Position numbers and translations under genes: made by a program
Part shown: positions 1-11,290 of the stretch, one piece after another
Layout of the letters: the number at the start of each line of letters is the position of its first letter
Numbering within the stretch: the first letter of the stretch is position 1
Source: Sciurus carolinensis
Taxonomy: Eukaryota > Chordata > Mammalia > Rodentia > Sciuridae
Reading direction: 5' to 3'
Assembly: GCF_902686445.1 (NCBI RefSeq)
Contig: NC_062232.1
Location: forward strand, 12,941,105 to 13,005,104
DNA length: 64,000 nucleotides
The notes under the pieces: generated by a model
The model's input: the letters and a program-made list of their open reading frames with translations, nothing else
What the model was told of the DNA's origin: nothing
Database searches by the model: none

Positions 1-469
1 AATATTTTCTTCTTATCCTACTACTCCATTGGCTGAATTCTGAAGTTCACTTAAAACCAAATTTGTCCTTGGAGACAGAGGTTAAGGGATGAGTGAAATG
101 TAGACAGGAGTTGGGTGGATTTATTTCAAGATATTCGCCTCATTAAGGATTCATTTCACAAAGAACTTTGTGATATATTAAAGAGCTGGAGACAAGGTTG
201 GGGATGAGCTTGCCCAGTTATAAAACAGGAACATGGAAATATATTGCCTTGTGACACTGCTTATATTCTTGCCTGGAATTGTGACACAGCTCTTGTATAA
301 GTATTAATTCCTAGTATGCTTGTATAGTAAGATTAATCCTCCTATAGAAATTGGGGTTCCTTGAAGTTAGAAAACTCTGTTTTTTCCTTCTCTGAATTTC
401 TATATTCTGAGCATGGTGTAAGTTACATGGCAAGGTGTGTAAATGCAGGTAATATAATATATCTGACTT
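1..469. other. Unassigned non-coding DNA
   Basis: AT-rich unique-looking sequence with no convincing coding frame or recognised repeat. The only open frame here (74 codons, minus strand) has no recognisable domain. Confidence 0.5.
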
Positions 470-547
470 TCTTACTGTAATATCTCCAGGATGTAGAAAG
501 GATCTGGCACATGGTAGGTACTCAATAAATATCAAATGAATGAATGT
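470..547 (+). repeat. L2 LINE 3'-end fragment
   Basis: The stretch around 497-545 has the usual L2 terminus: a GGCACATRGTAGG-type string, then CTCAATAAATAT and a TGAATGAATG tail. It is an old mammalian LINE remnant with no coding potential. Confidence 0.55.
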
Positions 548-2105
548 GGCATCAGACCTTAGAGCAGCTGTTGAATGAAAGAGTGAACTGATGAATAAAT
601 GTATGAGAATGGATAGTCTTGAAATCTGGAGCTGGTATGCTTGAAGAGCCTAGGGTCATGCATGCAATTGAAATATAGTTCACAAGAAAAGCATACCTAG
701 GTTTGCATCTTTCATTTACAGATGCAGATGGTTTTTGTTGCCTTGATCGTCACTGCTTACTAAGTCTGATTCACTTGGTTATTAAAAAATTGCTTCATTT
801 ATTTTCAATTCATTTCACTCTTTTGCTCAGCTTCTCTGCTTTAGGGTTTCATTTCCCACTAATGGGGCTTGCTGCCTCTCCGTTCAATGTGACACTACTC
901 TGAAGACCTTGGTCAGAATGGTTTCCATGGTTACTTCTGGAATTCTCCCTTGGAAACCTTGTGTTCTTTCCTTACCTTTAACTTCTATCTCAGAAATTTA
1001 AATATATACCTTGGGGTTCTTGAGAGTGTTAACACTTCCTAGAAACACTTCGAACCATAGAATAGAGAAATCAAGGACTTGACATTCGTTTTCTTCTGTT
1101 ATATGTGGAATGGGAGCAGATGATTCGATGCTGAAGCTCATTGAAGGAGAAAGAAACCCAGAGAGTTTCCACATGCCAGAAGAAGTCTCCCCAGATCACC
1201 AAAGCCACAGTCACCTTATTTCAATTGGATTCATATCACAAAACTGGGTCTTGACACCAACATCAAAAGTTTTTTCTTCTTCTTTTTGATGAATCCTCAT
1301 GTCAAACTTATTACTGATATGTTTTTCCTCAAAGTGCCTTAAATGTGTTAGTAACTGAGAAGAAAATCAGAAGAGTATGACTAGGGGAAATTGGGAGGCA
1401 AAGGCAATTTTCTTTAGAGGAACTTTAAAACAATTGATCTCCGAATTAAATGACTTTCTAAAATCTGCCACTCTTTCTCCTTTTTTATTATCTAAGGTCT
1501 GAATAATGAAAAACTCCTAGGGAATCAAATTCCAGACTCTTGTTGGGTGCACCTGGGATACATCCCCATGGCTCCAAATGGACTTAAATAAATTTACGAG
1601 CTATGCAGTCAGTCATACAAAAACACCCCAAGGGTAGCACCTGCTCCTTTGTGGCTTCCCTCCACCTGTCTGTGCAGTCTTATCTCTTTGCCCTCATTTC
1701 CCCCATAAAACCCCTTATTCTTAACCAGCTCCTGGCAAAGTCTTTCCCTAGCTTCCAAGGGTCCACCCAGCAAGAGTAAAAGAAACTATGCCTTCTTCTT
1801 TCCTGTGCAGGTCAGTTTACTTGACTGATCTTCAGGTCCCATGCACCAGAGGTGTGCTTGGTTCTGAAAAGAGCATAAGACAGTCAATCTTGTCACTGGA
1901 TTTACTGCTTTTGCTTAAACGTCAGGAGGTTACACTGGATCTTCCTGTGGATATTACTGCATTTGCAGATCTATACACTGTGGTCAGTCCTTATTCAAGG
2001 TCTATTCTGGTAGCTTGGGCCTATCTGTGGGCCACTTGGGAGCCCTCAGAGAAGCAGCATCTGCAGCAGTGGAGTTGTTATCTGATAGCATTTTGTTAGT
2101 CATTA
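548..2105. other. Unassigned non-coding DNA, possible old LTR near 1.6-2.0 kb
   Basis: No supported gene. Near 1706-1716 a CCCCATAAAACCCC-like string resembles a TATA-type promoter of an LTR, followed by a 103-codon frame at 1788-2099 that matches nothing I recognise. This could be an old retroviral LTR, but I cannot place its ends or family. Confidence 0.35.
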
Positions 2106-2330
2106 AAGTACTGTAGTTGCTATAAATGTAGGTTTTGAAGCCAGACTGCATGGGTTCTTGTCCTTGTTCCTTGCTTACTAACTAAATGATCTTGGGCAAG
2201 TTGCTTATCCTCTTTGTGTCTATTTCATCATCTATAAATTGAAGATGATTATAATAATCATGCCTGGTTTTTCTGAGTATCAAATTAGTTAATCATGTGA
2301 AGCACTTAGAATAGTGTGTGGCAACTAGAA
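2106..2330 (-). repeat. MIR SINE
   Basis: Read on the minus strand this matches the MIR core and 3' region. On the plus strand it shows the reverse order: GAAGCCAGACTGC, then CTTGGGCAAGTTGCTTA, then TTCATCATCTATAAA, then GTGAAGCACTTAGAA. It is a tRNA-derived ancient mammalian SINE. Confidence 0.85.
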
Positions 2331-3419
2331 AGAACCCCCCAAATGCTAATATAACTATCCACATCAAGGCCTCTATTCTTAGTGAAACAAGTACTGACCT
2401 GTCTTGCTTCTGCTGCTTTGGGATTGTGTAATGTGAGAGCCACTCACATTTTACCTCTTCCCTGTTGTCCCCTCCATGGATGGGCAAAACAGAAGCTGAA
2501 TCTCATTTTCCCCAGGATAGTAGAGAAGGTTAAATGGGCTAATGGGCAAGCAAGCAAGCACCTAAAAAACAAAAATGGTATGTTTCCTTCTTGCTCCTTC
2601 TGACCACATTTGGATGATATCTGACATATCTTTTTTTCTTTTCTTTATTTTTTGATTCTTTTCCCCTTTCTCTGATATTCAATTATTTTCACACACACAT
2701 GCACACACACACACAAAGGAGAATATTTTATTATTTTGTTTCTTTTATATCACATTTAAGACGAAATGATGAAACCCAGAAAAAAACAGTCATATACTAG
2801 TTCTAAAAACAAAAAATGAAACATCCAATCATCTACATCTCTCAAATTCCTAACAACAAGGTTTGTGGAACTGTACTCTCAGAGTGTCTATTTGATGCAA
2901 CACCATTTATTGACCCAGCACCACCATTTTCCCTTTCTTTTGCTTTTGTTCTTCCCTTTTTCTTCCCTCTCTCCCTCCACCACATCCCATCCAATAATAT
3001 TTTTTGACATTTAAGTCTTGATTTTTTCTTCTCTTGCTTAATCTCTCAAAACAAGGGCCTGAGTAACCCTTAAAAAACTTTTGTTAGCTTCCGTCTTCCA
3101 GAACCTCCCTCTTTTGGTGGTAGATGGAGTGACTGAAAGGAGGAGCCCTGTAGATTTTATTTTTCTGGACCCAGGTAGCTCCAGCTAGTCCAGGGTCAGT
3201 GAGAATCCAGTGTAGGGATCCTGTTTCCACTCCATTCACTGGCCACCCATCCTTCCCAGCCTGGCTTGTTGATTACCACCACAGGGGCTGCCACTGAGCC
3301 TCCCTATGGTCCCAGAACTGTTACAGCTATAATATTACAGCTTTCCTGCTGTCCCCAGTATGCATGGCCACAACTGACACTGTTGCTTGAGAAGAACAGT
3401 CATTCTCTTTCCTCCAGTA
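2331..3419. other. Unassigned non-coding DNA
   Basis: Mixed pyrimidine-rich sequence with a short CA run near 2691-2715. No recognised gene or repeat family. The open frames of 63-75 codons have no domain signature. Confidence 0.45.
2691..2715. repeat. (CA)n microsatellite, interrupted
   Basis: A CACACACA run broken by one TG, about 25 bp long. Confidence 0.85.
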
Positions 3420-3912
3420 ACAGTTATCTTTATTGCATAACAAACTACTCTAAAACTTACTGACTTAAAACAACAGCAAAAATACTGACTTCTTTCCTTA
3501 CAGCGTTGGCAATTTGGGATATGCTCATTGAGTGGTTCTTCTCTTTTCTCAACTGAACGCACTCATGTTCTCACTGTCAGCTACCCATAAACATGACTCT
3601 GCTTCTACAGATTGACTGGCTGCAGGCTGGGAGGATGGATGCAACTGGATCACATAGTTCTCATCATTCAACAAACTTACCCAGGCTTCTTCACATGGAG
3701 ATGGTGGCAGGGGCTTCAGGATCAGTAATTTAAGGAAAGCCCCAATATAGTATTTTTCAAGTTTCTGCTTCTGTCACAATTGCTGTTGTTCCTTTAGTTA
3801 GAGCAAGTCAATCAACCAAGCTCAGGGTCAGTATAGGAGGGGGCTGTTCAAGGACTGGATACAGGGAGGTGTGGAAAAAAGTGGAGGCCATTACTATAAC
3901 AATCTACCGTAC
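3420..3912 (+). repeat. ERVL-type LTR relic (LTR16/LTR33-like)
   Basis: It opens with the pattern ATTGCATAACAAACTACTCTAAAACTT followed by GACTTAAAACAACA. It ends with an AAAGTGGAGGCCATTACTATAACAATCTACC-like terminus, read here as separate short motifs. This is the usual form of old mammalian ERVL LTRs. Similar relics lie near 17.0, 25.1 and 35.0 kb. The family name is by recall and may be off by a subfamily. Confidence 0.6.
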
Positions 3913-6154
3913 CACCTGAGAATGCAGGGCACAGAAACTAGTTCCCAACTTCACTTTATATATTTTTTCCCATAGAACTTATGGCACTCATGAAAATAAG
4001 GACATCTGGTGTGATAGCTCATAATTTACAAATTGGATATGAACATTGTTCCTCAAAATATTACATTAGCCTTCTGTCAGATTGCCTTCAAATATAAGAG
4101 TCTGTTTCTTTAAGAAAATCCAGGCTCTGGAAACAACTACCTTGGCAGTGCCTCTTAACTCCATTTTTTTTTTTTTTGGTGGTGTACAGGTAGTAACAAA
4201 CTCCTTTCAGAACTTGAAGAAAGCTTAGTGTCTCTTCCTCATAGAAATTCATATTTGTACATAAACAGTAGGCTGCTTATTGTTTCACAGGATCCAGTTT
4301 CCCTGTGAATTTAAGGAATCTTTCATCAGAGGGAGAATATACATTTATATAAAAGAATTCTTTGAACCCAAATGGATTTGCCATAGGCTTTCTTATTAAA
4401 GGAAATCTATTGTTTAAAGTGATTCATAAACTACTACTACCTCAGGTTTATCCAGAACACTTCTAAACACATTTGGTTTGGTTGGTTTCCTCCTCAGTGT
4501 AGGAAAAATTCAATTTGCATCTGACTTTTCAGAAATTTCATTAATTACAGGCCAGATGTACTCATTTAGGGTGTGTTCTTGTGTCTGTTCAGTCTGATTC
4601 TTTCAGACATTACATACATCATGATGCTAATGCTAGAGAATGTGGCCAAGGCTAATGAAAATATATGAGCCATTATTTGTGAGCAGATCATTTGTGTAGT
4701 AAAATTATTCCTTCATAGGCATTTTTTAAAAAAAATGAAGTTCCAAAATCTAAGGGCTTTGTCATATATTTTAAGGATGACTTTTGTTGCAAGTAAAGGA
4801 TGATACAATTAAAATAGGCTTATAAAATTAGTAAACTGACTGTAGGGTGGAATAAATGGGTCAACAACATGGTGGATCCTGTTCCATCTGTCTAATCTTC
4901 TCTTGTATTTCCCTCATGGCTGTAACATGATTATGGAAATTCTGGGTATTACATGCTAGTGACAATATCCAGAGGCAGAAGACAAAAGAGAACTCTTTTC
5001 ACAAGCAAGGCAAAATTTTCCAGAAACCTCCATTGAAAATTCCATAGGTCTCATTGTCCAGAGTACCTAACCTGACAATATCTAAATTAGTCATTTGCAA
5101 GGTAAAGGCTAGCATCCTGATTATTTTTGACCACAGAGTATGTCCTCTCTGGTTCTGGGGAGAGACTTAGTTTCCTCTGAAGGACATGACTTCTCCTTGA
5201 AGGTTAAAACATCATTGTGTAGTTGGCAAAAAAAAAAAAAAAGCAGACAGAATGTCCATTGACTGGTTCTAGAGTCTGTCACAGTACTTTTTAACTTGAT
5301 ACTCACTTTGAATGGGTAACCTGACCTTTTATGGAGAAAGAGAGAAAGAAAAGCTTTTGCTATCAAGTCATGGAAGAAGTGACTTCTGAAATATCACATA
5401 AGGCTGATTCCTGAACAGTTGGGAAAGAAGTTGATGGTCGATGTAAATGGGGAAACAAACAACAATGGCTCAGAGGTGAGGGAGCTGAGCAAGAGTGTCA
5501 GAAAGAGTAGTAATATAGACTGGGGGAAAGGTGGATTGTGGTATAAAAAAGAGTAAGAATGATGCATTAGGATTAAATAAGAATATGATTATGAAGAAGG
5601 AGAATGGCAAATGCTTCACATGCAAAATGGCAGAAGAGAGACTTCAAAGGGGTGTGGGATGGAAAAGGGGTAAGAGACTGGCACCAGCATATTGACCAAC
5701 TCCTCTGTGCCTTGCCCAGGCTGGCTACTTAGATCCCATGCTGTGGTTTTCTGCTTGTATGGCCTTTCAGGATCCTCTGGCCCACTTTTGACTACCAATG
5801 TTGGTATCTTTTTGCCTGAGGGTTCATTTCTGACTCCTCCCACCTGCACAAAGGTGTGTAGGTGGAAGAATTAACATCCTCCTGGAGCAGTATTCAAGTA
5901 ATGACTCTGAAGACTTCGTATATAAATACCCCCAGTCCCAGAACTCTGGTTTGGGATAATTTTGAGCTGGAGGTTTGACACAGTTTTCCAGTTTTTCTTG
6001 CAGGATGAAACCAGTCGTTCATTATGATAACCAGCCTAACAATGCACTGTTTATTGACTGTCCTCTATTCCCTGCTTGTCATCTTCTGCTTCTCTACCAG
6101 TCTTCTGTGCATGGCCTAAATAAAGTAGTTGTACCCAAAGCCTGATCTCACAGC
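3913..6154. other. Unassigned non-coding DNA
   Basis: About 2.2 kb without a gene I can support. It holds a poly-T run at 4164-4177 and a poly-A run at 5228-5242, either of which could mark the end of an eroded retrotransposon. Open frames are at most 81 codons and have no domains. Confidence 0.45.
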
Positions 6155-6251
6155 CTACTTTAAATACATTATTCAATCACCAAAATGACCCTAAGGGCAG
6201 TAGGTATTATAAGCTCCAATTGTTAGATAAGGTTAACAGACTCAGGCAAGT
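6155..6251 (+). repeat. MIR SINE, 5' portion (interrupted)
   Basis: It contains the MIR middle section: TTATTCAATCACC, then GGTATTATAAGCTCC and AGATAAGGTTAACAGACTCAGG. The element stops abruptly where a MaLR LTR begins and resumes at about 6853. Confidence 0.75.
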
Positions 6252-6852
6252 TGTTACGGTTTGGATATGGTTTGAGTGTGTCCCCCAAGGGTTTGTGTGT
6301 TAGAAGTTTGGTACTCGGTGTGACAATGTTGGGAGGTGGTGGCCCTTTAAGAGGTGGGGCCTAGTGAGAAATGATTGGGTGCTTGCGGTGCTACCTACAG
6401 GGATCAATTGTTCTCAGGGTACCTTAAGCACTTTGGATGAGAGTGGGTTGTTATAAAAGAGCAAGATTGGCCCCTCCTTACTCTCTGTGTTCCTGTCTTG
6501 TCACTTGATCTCTCCTCACACATACTCCCACCATGATGCCATCTGCCAGTGATGCTATCTGCCATGATACAGCTATAGGGGCCCTCATTAGAGCTGGTGT
6601 CATACTCTTTACATTTTTAAAAATATTTTTTGTTGTAGATGGACACAGTGACTTTATTTATTTATTTTTATGTGGTGCTGAGAATCAAACCAGTGCCTCA
6701 CATGTGCTAGGCAAATGCTCTACCACTGAACCACAACCCTAGCCACACACTCTACATTTTTGACCTCCCATACTGTGAGATAAATAAATCTATTTCTTTT
6801 TAAGTTAACCACTTCAGGTATTTTGTATAACAATAAAAAACAGACTAATATA
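6252..6852 (+). mobile_element. MaLR LTR (MST/MLT1-like), with nested ID SINE
   Basis: It starts TGTTACGGTTTGGATATGG and has the MaLR run GTGTCCCCCAAGG, a GTTGGGAGGTGG and a GGTGGGGCCTAGTG. Near the 3' end come GTGAGATAAATAAATCTATT and AACAGACTAATATA. These are the start and end signatures of ERVL-MaLR LTRs. It lies inside a MIR and carries an ID-type SINE. No ERV internal region is attached, so it looks like a solo LTR. Confidence 0.75.
6619..6748 (-). mobile_element. ID-derived sciurid SINE nested in MaLR LTR
   Basis: The minus strand carries the tRNA-Ala-derived ID unit. On the plus strand it reads GTGGTGCTGAGAATCAAACC, then TGCTAGGCAAATGCTCTACC and ACTGAACCACAACCC. Both sides have ACTCT followed by ACATTTTT (6604-6618 and 6749-6761), an imperfect TSD. 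The added TTGTAGATGGACACA and TTTATTTATTT part is shared with the copy at 9.3 kb. Confidence 0.85.
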
Positions 6853-6960
6853 TAGGTCAAGAGATCTTCTCAAGCTCATCCAACTGGTAAATAGCTGAGT
6901 TCAGATTGAAATCTGGGTCTGTCTGGTGAAAGCATGTACTCTTTCTCTAATATTGAGCAA
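6853..6960 (+). repeat. MIR SINE, 3' portion (resumes after LTR)
   Basis: GTCAAGAGATCTTCTCAAGCTC, CAACTGGTAAATAGCTGAG and GAAATCTGGGTCTGTCTGG continue the MIR consensus order from 6251. Together they show one MIR split by the LTR. Confidence 0.75.
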
Positions 6961-8690
6961 GGTACTAATGCAAAGTCTAGAGAACCTCAATAAGTCCAAG
7001 AACTGTGAGGCTGCTGTATCACATTTTCACAACCTGTCCTAGGCAACAGCTGGTTGCTTTAGGATTTCCATCCATCAGGTATTTCCAGGCTAAAGCTAAA
7101 AAAACTGATGCAACATCTTTGCTTGTGAACGTGGTGAGATGAAATAGACCAAAGACTATAGTTACCCATAGTGAATCAGGAGATCCATATTAATACATGG
7201 GCCCTGAGTTCAAATTATAGTCTGAACAAGAACTGATATGGAGTTGAAAGTCTAACTGATTATTGTTAGAACTCTGACCACACAGAAGAACTGTCCATGC
7301 AAGAACTTGACAAGTGATCTGCCTCATATATGGCCGAGCTATTGAGACAGTATAATTGGGGTGAATTAGGAGATGGATTTTGGAGTCAAACATACCTGGA
7401 TCAGAATCTAATTCTGGGAGTGGCAGGTTTTCTCCTCAGGAGCCTGAATCTATATTTTTCTTTTCTGAGGGTCTTCTCTGATACCACTGGAGCCTGCTCA
7501 GTCACAAGCCAGAACAACTCAAAAGTGTGTGAGTTAACACCCTGTGGGGAACCCTCAATCAATGAGGAATGGAAGTTGGTAGATAAATGCTGAAACTTCT
7601 CAGTTCGCCAGTGGAATGACTCTGAGGCATGTTCCAAATGGTTTCCCAAAGGATCCCCATCCCAGCTGAGTCTCAGTTGCCTAGAGTTGTAACACTGATG
7701 AATGCGCTTATTTATTGTTTTCATCTTATCCCATTGTCACCATCACCAAGTTGCCTAATTTTCTTAAACCTTTGAAATTCTATACTTCTGTCATCATAGG
7801 GTCATCGGGATTAAAATAACTCTTATGTGTAGAGTAGTCTGTGTGTAATAAGCATTCCAATAAGAACATGGTTATTACTATATTGATCCCTTGTTTTCTG
7901 TCTTTAAGCTTCATCCCTGCAGCCCCAGTTCCTCCACTAGGTGGCGGAATATTAACATTCATCATTCGTGGAAAGCATGTCTCTTAGAGTAAGTAAAATA
8001 GTAAATTAGAGACCCTGAGGGACTATGGTCGTGTGACATGAGAAGGGCAAGCCTACAATTAAAAACTAACCCAAATAAAGAAAGTGGTGCCCTGAAATTC
8101 CAGCCTCAGTCAGATTGGTGTCTGATTCAAGGCTTTGAAAGGTAGAGATTGTTGGATGAATTCCCAAAGCAACATGGGGAACCTGTATGAGAGAAGCAGG
8201 TGGAGTCTGTTTGCAAGAAATTACTGGGTGCCATTTTCCCATGCCTGGGGGTAATCCGAAGTCATAGGAGATGACTAGGAGGTGGAGGAATGGCAAAGGG
8301 CCGGGGAAAACCCAACAATCACCTGAACAAGGTAGAACTTGAGAAGGGTCATTGTGATCCAGAAGGCAGCTTTGGGACAGAGTCTTTCAGGATCATTTGG
8401 TATTCTTTTTGCTAAGATGTTTGTATCGTTGGACAAAACCTATCAGCTGAGGACTCATCAACTCCATTGTTAAAAGATGAGAAGGACGGGGCATTTATGC
8501 ACTGGCTTCCATCCCTAATTGGTTGAGAGTTCACCCTAGAGTATTAACTCCACTATACACACTAGGAGTTAGATGCAGGCATTTCAGGCAGGATTTTTTT
8601 GGCATGTTTAAAACTTTCTATCACCCCTATTGATGAACTCTGATGGGTAGATGAGATATGGGGTGGGGGCATCCACAATCACTGCTATAG
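6961..8690. other. Unassigned non-coding DNA
   Basis: No gene supported. Around 7340-7480 there is weak MIR-like similarity (GATTTTGGAGTCAAACATACCTGG), not firm enough to annotate separately. The 87- and 107-codon frames at 7330-7593 and 7401-7724 lie on opposite strands of the same stretch and have no recognisable domains. Confidence 0.4.
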
Positions 8691-8860
8691 CAGTGCTTCT
8701 GGGGACTTGTGGGTATATACACATCACCAGAAAATCTTGTTAAAATGCAGATTCTCATCACGTAGCTCTTGAATGATGACTGAGATTCTGAATTTTTAAC
8801 AAACTCCAAGATGTTCATGCTGCTGGCCCATGGGCCACATTTTGAAAATTAAGGGCTACA
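8691..8860 (+). repeat. hAT-Charlie DNA transposon relic (MER5/MER20 group)
   Basis: It begins CAGTGCTTCTGGGG, has CTTGTTAAAATGCAGATTCTC and TTTTTAACAAACTCC, and ends CATGGGCCACATTTTGAAAATT. This is the layout of short non-autonomous hAT elements with CAGTG-type inverted ends. Confidence 0.65.
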
Positions 8861-9254
8861 CTATTCTTTAGACCAGTTCTATGGTTCCTTCATCATCTTA
8901 CATTATTAATCCTAAACAACACTAGGGGCACCAGGGTCCCTGAAATTTGGTCTTTCTCTGGTCTTCATCTTTAAAAGTGGAGTGGGAGCTGGGATTAGAT
9001 GAGCTCCTCCCAATTGGAGTGGTGGATTGGAGTGGTGGAGAGAGGGGCTTTTGAACATGGCATTTCAGTATTTAGAAAACATGGAAGTTAAAAAAAAATA
9101 AAACCACACAAAAAAGTAAGAATAAGCAAAACTTCTGAGCTGGCCAAGATCCACAGAAGGCAACTCTAGTTCCTAAAAAGGTCATACTTCCTAGGAGTGG
9201 GGATGGTATTCCAGTTGCCAGAGAGGTAGCTTAGAGGATTTTCTTTTTTCAAAA
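8861..9254. other. Unassigned non-coding DNA
   Basis: No recognised gene or repeat. A short A-rich stretch lies near 9090-9110. Confidence 0.4.
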
Positions 9255-9398
9255 TTTTCTTTTATTGATTTTTATTTAAAAAAAATTTTAGTTGTCAATG
9301 GATTTTTATTTTATTTATTTATATGCAGTGCTGAGAATCAAACCCAGTTCCACACACATGCGAGGCAAGTGCTCTACCACTGAGCTACAACCCCAGCC
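9255..9398 (-). mobile_element. ID-derived sciurid SINE
   Basis: The minus-strand ID unit appears on the plus strand as CAGTGCTGAGAATCAAACCC, then GAGGCAAGTGCTCTACCACT and GAGCTACAACCCCAGCC. It has the same TTTTAGTTGTCAATGGA and TTTATTTATTTATATG extension as the 6.6-kb copy. Flanking T-rich GATTTTCTTTTT/GATTTTTGTTTTT strings may be an imperfect TSD. Confidence 0.85.
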
Positions 9399-9579
9399 TA
9401 AGATTTTTGTTTTTATGTAAAGGAAGATACTGGTTCTAAAAGGTTGAGAAAATCTGTATTCAGTGATCTATATGAACTCATCTATGTCTAATATCTTTCT
9501 ACTGCATTTTATATAAATCTATTACATTATTATGTCAAATTGCTGATGTCTATCTGTCTTTCCTACTATATAGAATATT

Positions 9580-9665
9580 CTCTAGCCAGGGATTCACCTC
9601 TATGCCTGTCATTTACTGTAGTGCCTGTCACATAGTAGATGCTTAGTAAATCCTTTAATGTGCAA
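9580..9665 (+). repeat. L2 LINE 3'-end fragment
   Basis: GTAGTGCCTGTCACATAGTAG followed by ATGCTTAGTAAATCCTTTAATG matches the L2 terminus. Confidence 0.55.
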
Positions 9666-10689
9666 ATAAGCTTATGAATTTCTTACAGTTCTAAAAATAT
9701 CATGACACTGGCTCTTTTGGGAAGGGTCTTTCAAGATATTTTCTGGCCTATATAGTAGTATAACCCCTTTGAAGTTTTATTGTAACAAAATTCTAGCCAC
9801 ATACAACTTCATGTCCAGTATTTAATAACACTATTAGTTAATGTTTGTTGCCTCAGAGAAAATACCATTTAGTGACATCCCAGTGACAATTCTTTGGCAG
9901 AAGAAATGGTTGAAAATGGTGCTTTGGAGTAAGAAACATCTGCCCTGGTTGGCCATGGAAGAGGAGTCTGTGGAGTACATTTGGATGGTCTCTGCCCGAT
10001 TGAGCTTGCCAGCGAGAGGCGGAGGTACCGCTAATTACATGTCTTGCATTATGGTTGGAAATAGATACACAGAGCAAATGCTGTGGCCCACAGAGGCCCA
10101 AAACGCAATGAAAGCAACACAGACTTCAATTTCATTTTCAAAATTCTCAGCATTCAATGCAGAGCCAGCCATACAATTTTTCCTCTTTCTTTCACGTGGC
10201 ACTTAGGACACAAGAGAGTAAGCCAACTGAGTATGTGGAAATCGACTTGCAAATTCAGGAGAAAAACAGTGGGAAAAATATATAGAAAGTGACAATGTTA
10301 ACACAATTTTTACTGGAGGTATTTAATTAGTAACTCCCTTAGGTCTTTGGTGTCCTTGAAACGGGTCAGCACCATTACTTGACTTTATATAAACTGGATT
10401 GCACTCAGTTGAAATTGCTCTTCTCCAGGTAGGTCATAGTTATATGACATCCAAAGAGGCTTTGCTGAAAGGGAGGAAAGCAAGCACAATGAGAGGTCCA
10501 AATGCGCAGTGAGTGGGATCAAAGCGGAGCCCTGCCCCTGGTTCAAAAGATGAATTCTATAATTCATTGTTCTATAATTACAGGAAGGGAAGGTCAGCCT
10601 AGCAGCAGCTTATTAAGATACAATCTAGTAGGATTTGGGCAAGCTCAAGAAAACCAGCAATGGGATGCAGGTGCCCAGTAGCTAAATAT
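9666..10689. other. Unassigned DNA containing an isolated 121-codon open frame
   Basis: The frame at 9841-10206 (plus) opens with MFVASEKIPFSDIPV. It is long for AT-rich DNA but has no recognised domain, signal peptide or splice context, and an 82-codon frame lies opposite it. I do not call it a gene. Confidence 0.35.
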
Positions 10690-10974
10690 CCATGGTAGAA
10701 ATGCTTGCACTACTTCCCCAGACTTCCTTGCAGTCAGGTATGGCTGTGTGACTGAGTTCTAGCCAGCAAAACATGAGCAAAAGTGAGGAGTTCTATTTCC
10801 AGGTCTGACCCACAAGTACGCTCATAAGTGATCTTCCATATTCTTTCCCCTTCTGACTTGACACAAGTAAAAAGGGTGACTTTAGAAGCTGTGTGTTGAA
10901 TATAGCAGAGCCACAAGATGGAAGGAGCCTGTGTCACTGAATCACTGCATAGAGGAGATATCTTTGCCAGTCAG

Positions 10975-10984
10975 AGTTTTTTTT
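10975..10984. repeat. Target-site duplication, left copy (B1-dID)
   Basis: TGCCAGTCAG occurs here and again at 11198-11207, bracketing the SINE exactly. Confidence 0.85.
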
Positions 10985-11197
10985 TGTGTTTATTTATGTT
11001 TTCTTGGTACTAGAGATTGAACTCAGAGGCACTTGACCACTGAGCCACATCCTCAGCCCATTTTGTATTTTATTTAGAGACAGGGTCTCACTGAGTGCTT
11101 AGCACCTCACTTTTGCTGCGGCTGGCTTTGAACTCACAAACCTCCTGCCTCAGCCTCCCAAACTGCTGGAATTACAGGGGTGCTCCACCATGCCCAA
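10985..11197 (-). mobile_element. B1-dID composite SINE
   Basis: On the minus strand a 7SL-derived B1 unit comes first and a degenerate ID unit second, the arrangement of B1-dID elements in squirrel-related rodents. Plus-strand landmarks are ACTGAGCCACATCCTCAGCC (ID), then AGACAGGGTCTCACTGAG, CTCCTGCCTCAGCCTCCC and TGCTGGAATTACAGG (B1). A T-rich tail lies at the left edge. It has a perfect 10-bp TSD and lies inside an older repeat. Confidence 0.9.
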
Positions 11198-11207
11198 TGC
11201 CAGTCAG
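11198..11207. repeat. Target-site duplication, right copy (B1-dID)
   Basis: Second copy of TGCCAGTCAG, identical to 10975-10984. Confidence 0.85.
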
Positions 11208-11290
11208 GTTTTTATGTGGGAAATAAACCTTCGTTGTGTAAAGGAAAGGTGGTGAGATGCTGGGGTTTATCTATTATAGCAACTTTTATT

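Larger units (their letters stand above)
10690..11290 (+). repeat. Ancient LTR-like repeat split by a B1-dID SINE
   Basis: The left part has CTTCCTTGCAGTCAGG, GGCTGTGTGACTGAGTTCTAGCC and AGCAGAGCCACAAGATGGA. The right part resumes with TTTATGTGGGAAATAAACCTT. I recall this order from an old mammalian LTR-type repeat, but the exact family is uncertain. Confidence 0.45.

Noticed and set aside
2293..2487. 64-codon minus ORF near a MIR
   Set aside because: It overlaps the end of the MIR and has no domain.
7401..7724. 107-codon minus-strand ORF overlapping an 87-codon plus ORF
   Set aside because: No domain, no splice context, and frames on both strands over the same bases. Most likely chance.
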